Under the pieces are notes generated by a model. The model was given only the letters and a program-made list of their open reading frames with translations. It ran no database searches and had not been told where the DNA came from. A program made the position numbers and the translations under genes. DNA of 64,000 bases, taken from DATFQE01 sp963739085 (lineage in GTDB: Bacteria > Actinomycetota > Thermoleophilia > Gaiellales > Gaiellaceae). Shown piece by piece: positions 62,079 to 64,000 of the stretch (positions within the stretch are counted from its first letter, which is position 1; the number at the start of each line of letters is the position of its first letter). The stretch spans positions 1 to 64,000 of the forward strand of contig CAVTZA010000007.1 in NCBI GenBank assembly GCA_963739085.1. The letters run 5' to 3'.

Positions 62079-63152
62079 TCAGGCGTCTGCCGTGACCTCT
62101 TCCGCGGCCGGCTCTGCAGCCTTCGCTGCGTCGGCCTCGGTGGTCGGCAGCAGACGGGCGGAGACGATCTGATCGGGCCCGACCTGGGCCTGGATCGCGG
62201 CCAGGATGCCCTGCGTCACGTCTGGATGCTCACGCAGGAACGCGGTCGCGTTCTGGCGCCCCTGGCCGAGGCGCTCGTCCTCGAAGCTGAAGTACGAGCC
62301 GGACTTCTGCACGACCTTCCGCTCCAGCCCAGCGTCGAGCACCGTGCCTTCCCAGGAGATGCCCGAGCCGTAGATGATGTCGAACTCGGCCTGCTTGAAC
62401 GGCGGCGCGACCTTGTTCTTCACGACTTTCACGCGCACGCGGTTGCCGATCGCCTCCACGCCTTCCTTGAGCGTCTCGATGCGGCGGATGTCGAGGCGAA
62501 CCGAGGAGTAGAACTTCAGCGCGCGCCCGCCGGGCGTCGTCTCCGGGTTGCCGAACATGACGCCGATCTTCTCGCGCAGTTGGTTCGTGAAGATGCAGAT
62601 CGTGTCGGTGCGGTTGAGCGTGCCGGCGAGCTTCCGCAGCGCCTGGCTCATTAGACGCGCCTGTAGGCCGACGTGGCTGTCGCCCATCTCGCCTTCGATC
62701 TCCGCCTTCGGCGTGAGCGCGGCGACCGAGTCGACCGCCACGACATCGAGGGCGCCGCTGCGGACGAGCAGCTCCGCGATCTCGAGCGCCTGCTCGCCGC
62801 TGTCGGGCTGCGAGACGAGCAAGTCCTCGATGTTCACGCCGATCCGGCGCGCGTACTGCGGGTCCATGGCGTGCTCGGCGTCGATGAAGGCGCAGATGCC
62901 GCCGCGCCGCTGGGCCTCGGCGATCACGTGGTAGACGAGCGTCGTCTTTCCCGACGACTCGGGGCCGAAGATCTCGATCACACGGCCACGGGGCAGACCG
63001 CCGATTCCGAGGGCGAGGTCGAGCGCGAGCGACCCGGTCGAAATCGACCCGGTGGTGACGAATCCCTGGTCGCTCATGCGCATGACCGACCCCTTGCCGA
63101 ACTGACGCTCGATCTGTCCGAGGGCGACATCGAGGGCTTGCTCGCGATCCAC
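62079..63152 (-). CDS. recA: Recombinase RecA
   Basis: 357 residues. Start DREQALDVALGQIERQFGKG; Walker A IFGPESSGKTTLVYHV; ALDVVAVDSVAALTPKAEIE with Walker B; L1 EGEMGDSHVGLQARLMSQAL and L2 FTNQLREKIGVMFGNPETTP with GGRALKFYSSVRLDI. The acidic, Ala/Glu-rich C-terminal tail is normal. No intein is present. Strand exchange and SOS induction in the cytosol. Co-directional with recX. Confidence 0.97.
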   Translation of the reverse strand: MDREQALDVALGQIERQFGKGSVMRMSDQGFVTTGSISTGSLALDLALGIGGLPRGRVIEIFGPESSGKTTLVYHVIAEAQRRGGICAFIDAEHAMDPQYARRIGVNIEDLLVSQPDSGEQALEIAELLVRSGALDVVAVDSVAALTPKAEIEGEMGDSHVGLQARLMSQALRKLAGTLNRTDTICIFTNQLREKIGVMFGNPETTPGGRALKFYSSVRLDIRRIETLKEGVEAIGNRVRVKVVKNKVAPPFKQAEFDIIYGSGISWEGTVLDAGLERKVVQKSGSYFSFEDERLGQGRQNATAFLREHPDVTQGILAAIQAQVGPDQIVSARLLPTTEADAAKAAEPAAEEVTADA

Positions 63153-63155
63153 TTC

Positions 63156-63704
63156 TCAACCTCCTAGCGGTGCCGTTTGGAGAACCGTGTACTGCGCCCC
63201 GCTCGGCGACAGCGCTGAATGGTAGACAGCGACGTCGGACGGACTGAAGGCGCCGAGTTCGGGGATCTCCGGGCGCAGGCGCGGTCGCTCGCGGAAGCGC
63301 ACGACCGTGACGTGCGGAAGCCAGGGACGTGCCTCGCGACGGTAGAGCCCCAGCGCCTCGAGGCGCTCGTGCAGGTCTGCTGCGAGCCGGTCTGCATCGT
63401 GGCCGTCCTCCTCGAGGACGAGCATGCCGACGCTCTGCGTCTCGCGGTACCGGGCCACCCGGAAGACCGGCTGTCCGACTCGCGCGGCCGCCTCACGGAG
63501 CGCGGTCGCGACCGCGGGGAGCTCCCCGGCCGGGCGCGAGCCGAGGAAGGCCAATGTGACGTGAACGTTGGCGCGTGGAACGATTCGCCCACGCACGTGC
63601 GCCGCCTGCCAGCGCTCGAGGTCGTCGAGCGTGGAGTCCGGAAGGCGAAAGCCGCAGAAGAGTCGAAGGCGATCATGGCCCCCGACGCTAGCCGCCGACG
63701 TCAT
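63156..63704 (-). CDS. thpR: RNA 2',3'-cyclic phosphodiesterase (ThpR/LigT type)
   Basis: 182 residues, start overlapping the cinA stop by four bases. The two HxTx catalytic motifs are ANVHVTLAFLGSRP and LPHVTVVRFRERP, in the 2H-phosphoesterase fold, with RLRLFCGFRLPDSTLDDLER at the start. It hydrolyses 2',3'-cyclic phosphate ends of RNA. The cinA-thpR-recA-recX order is common in actinobacteria and Firmicutes. Confidence 0.92.
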   Translation of the reverse strand: MTSAASVGGHDRLRLFCGFRLPDSTLDDLERWQAAHVRGRIVPRANVHVTLAFLGSRPAGELPAVATALREAAARVGQPVFRVARYRETQSVGMLVLEEDGHDADRLAADLHERLEALGLYRREARPWLPHVTVVRFRERPRLRPEIPELGAFSPSDVAVYHSALSPSGAQYTVLQTAPLGG

Positions 63705-64000
63705 ACGACTTCGTTGCGGTTCTGTGTCAGAAGTGTGCGCAGGAGGTGGAGCGCGAGGACGGTCGACCGCTTGCGAATCTGATCCCGATCCCCGGGCAGG
63801 TTGAGCTCGCGAGCCCGCTCGCCATCAGGGCTCACGGCGTGCACATAGACGAGCCCGACGGGCTTCTCGGGCGTCGCTCCGCCGGGGCCGGCGATGCCTG
63901 TGGTGGCAACACCGACGTCCGACCCGAATGCCATCGTGGCACCGGACGCCATCGCCGCCGCCACTTCGGCCGAGACGGCGCCGTGTCGTTCGATCAAGTC
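63701..64000 (-). CDS. cinA: CinA-family C-terminal domain (nicotinamide-nucleotide amidase), cut by window edge
   Basis: The last 98 or so residues are visible and the frame stays open to the window end, so the N-terminus lies outside. VATTGIAGPGGATPEKPVGL with VYVHAVSPDG is the PncC/CinA C-terminal signature. It deamidates NMN for NAD recycling. Whether the full protein also has the MoCF-like N-terminal domain cannot be seen. Confidence 0.9.
   Translation of the reverse strand, partial: DLIERHGAVSAEVAAAMASGATMAFGSDVGVATTGIAGPGGATPEKPVGLVYVHAVSPDGERARELNLPGDRDQIRKRSTVLALHLLRTLLTQNRNEVV

Overview
The window reads as chromosomal DNA of a high-GC actinomycete-grade bacterium. The best guess is Actinomycetota, class Thermoleophilia. 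Reasons: high GC with dense, overlapping GTGA/ATGA gene junctions; the RsiG-like / zinc-ribbon-FHA (GarA-type) / MerR (FtsR-type) operon; a cinA-thpR-recA-recX-rny-miaB-miaA-dapF chain; MurT/GatD; and an RsiG-like protein with a single c-di-GMP signature. No rRNA, tRNA, CRISPR array or intact IS was seen. The taxon is an inference, not a database result.

Layout. 1-9.5 kb holds small accessory genes: coiled-coil proteins, an LPG-flippase/pseudokinase fusion, peroxiredoxin plus DsbA-like, a methyltransferase followed by a Cys-rich peptide, and a Vgb-like propeller. 8.7-12.8 kb is a decayed stretch with lactonase-propeller and ECF-sigma fragments and a galactose-oxidase-like gene broken by frameshifts. 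12.9-24.1 kb is catabolic: Ddn-type reductase, RidA, PfkB kinase, then a ROK repressor divergent from a sugar ABC operon (binding protein, two permeases, GH4 glycosidase, BadF-type kinase, ATPase, D-threonine-aldolase-like enzyme). 24-31.6 kb has arginase, HutF, a CDP-alcohol phosphotransferase, ManC-like, RsiG-like, FHA, MerR and apt. 31.6-35.5 kb is gene-poor in its middle and carries palindromes, a dif-like site and a very small membrane gene. 34.6-37.2 kb has two divergent proteins with an LQRTxGN N-terminal motif like that of contractile-injection-system cargo. 37.4-46.6 kb has a Ser/Thr kinase, a collagen-like gene with a frameshift, an ACT protein, an NRAMP transporter, two RpoD-type sigma factors around a PHP phosphatase, a stand-alone glutamine amidotransferase domain and an HNHeAR-type repeat protein. 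46.7-64 kb is housekeeping: murT/gatD, nudix, dut, hflX, dapE-dapC-dapD, and the chain from dapF back to cinA at the right edge.

The most unusual structural feature is a dispersed imperfect palindrome of about 165-170 bp, with four near-full copies and one degenerate copy. Its left end lies 0-3 bases after, or just inside, the stop codon of the upstream plus-strand gene every time. It is MITE-like in form but behaves positionally like a mobile gene-end or terminator element.

Several genes (the first coiled-coil gene, galactose oxidase, collagen-like, murT, a methyltransferase) are restored by a single base indel. This may mean residual assembly indels rather than biological decay, so those calls are marked.
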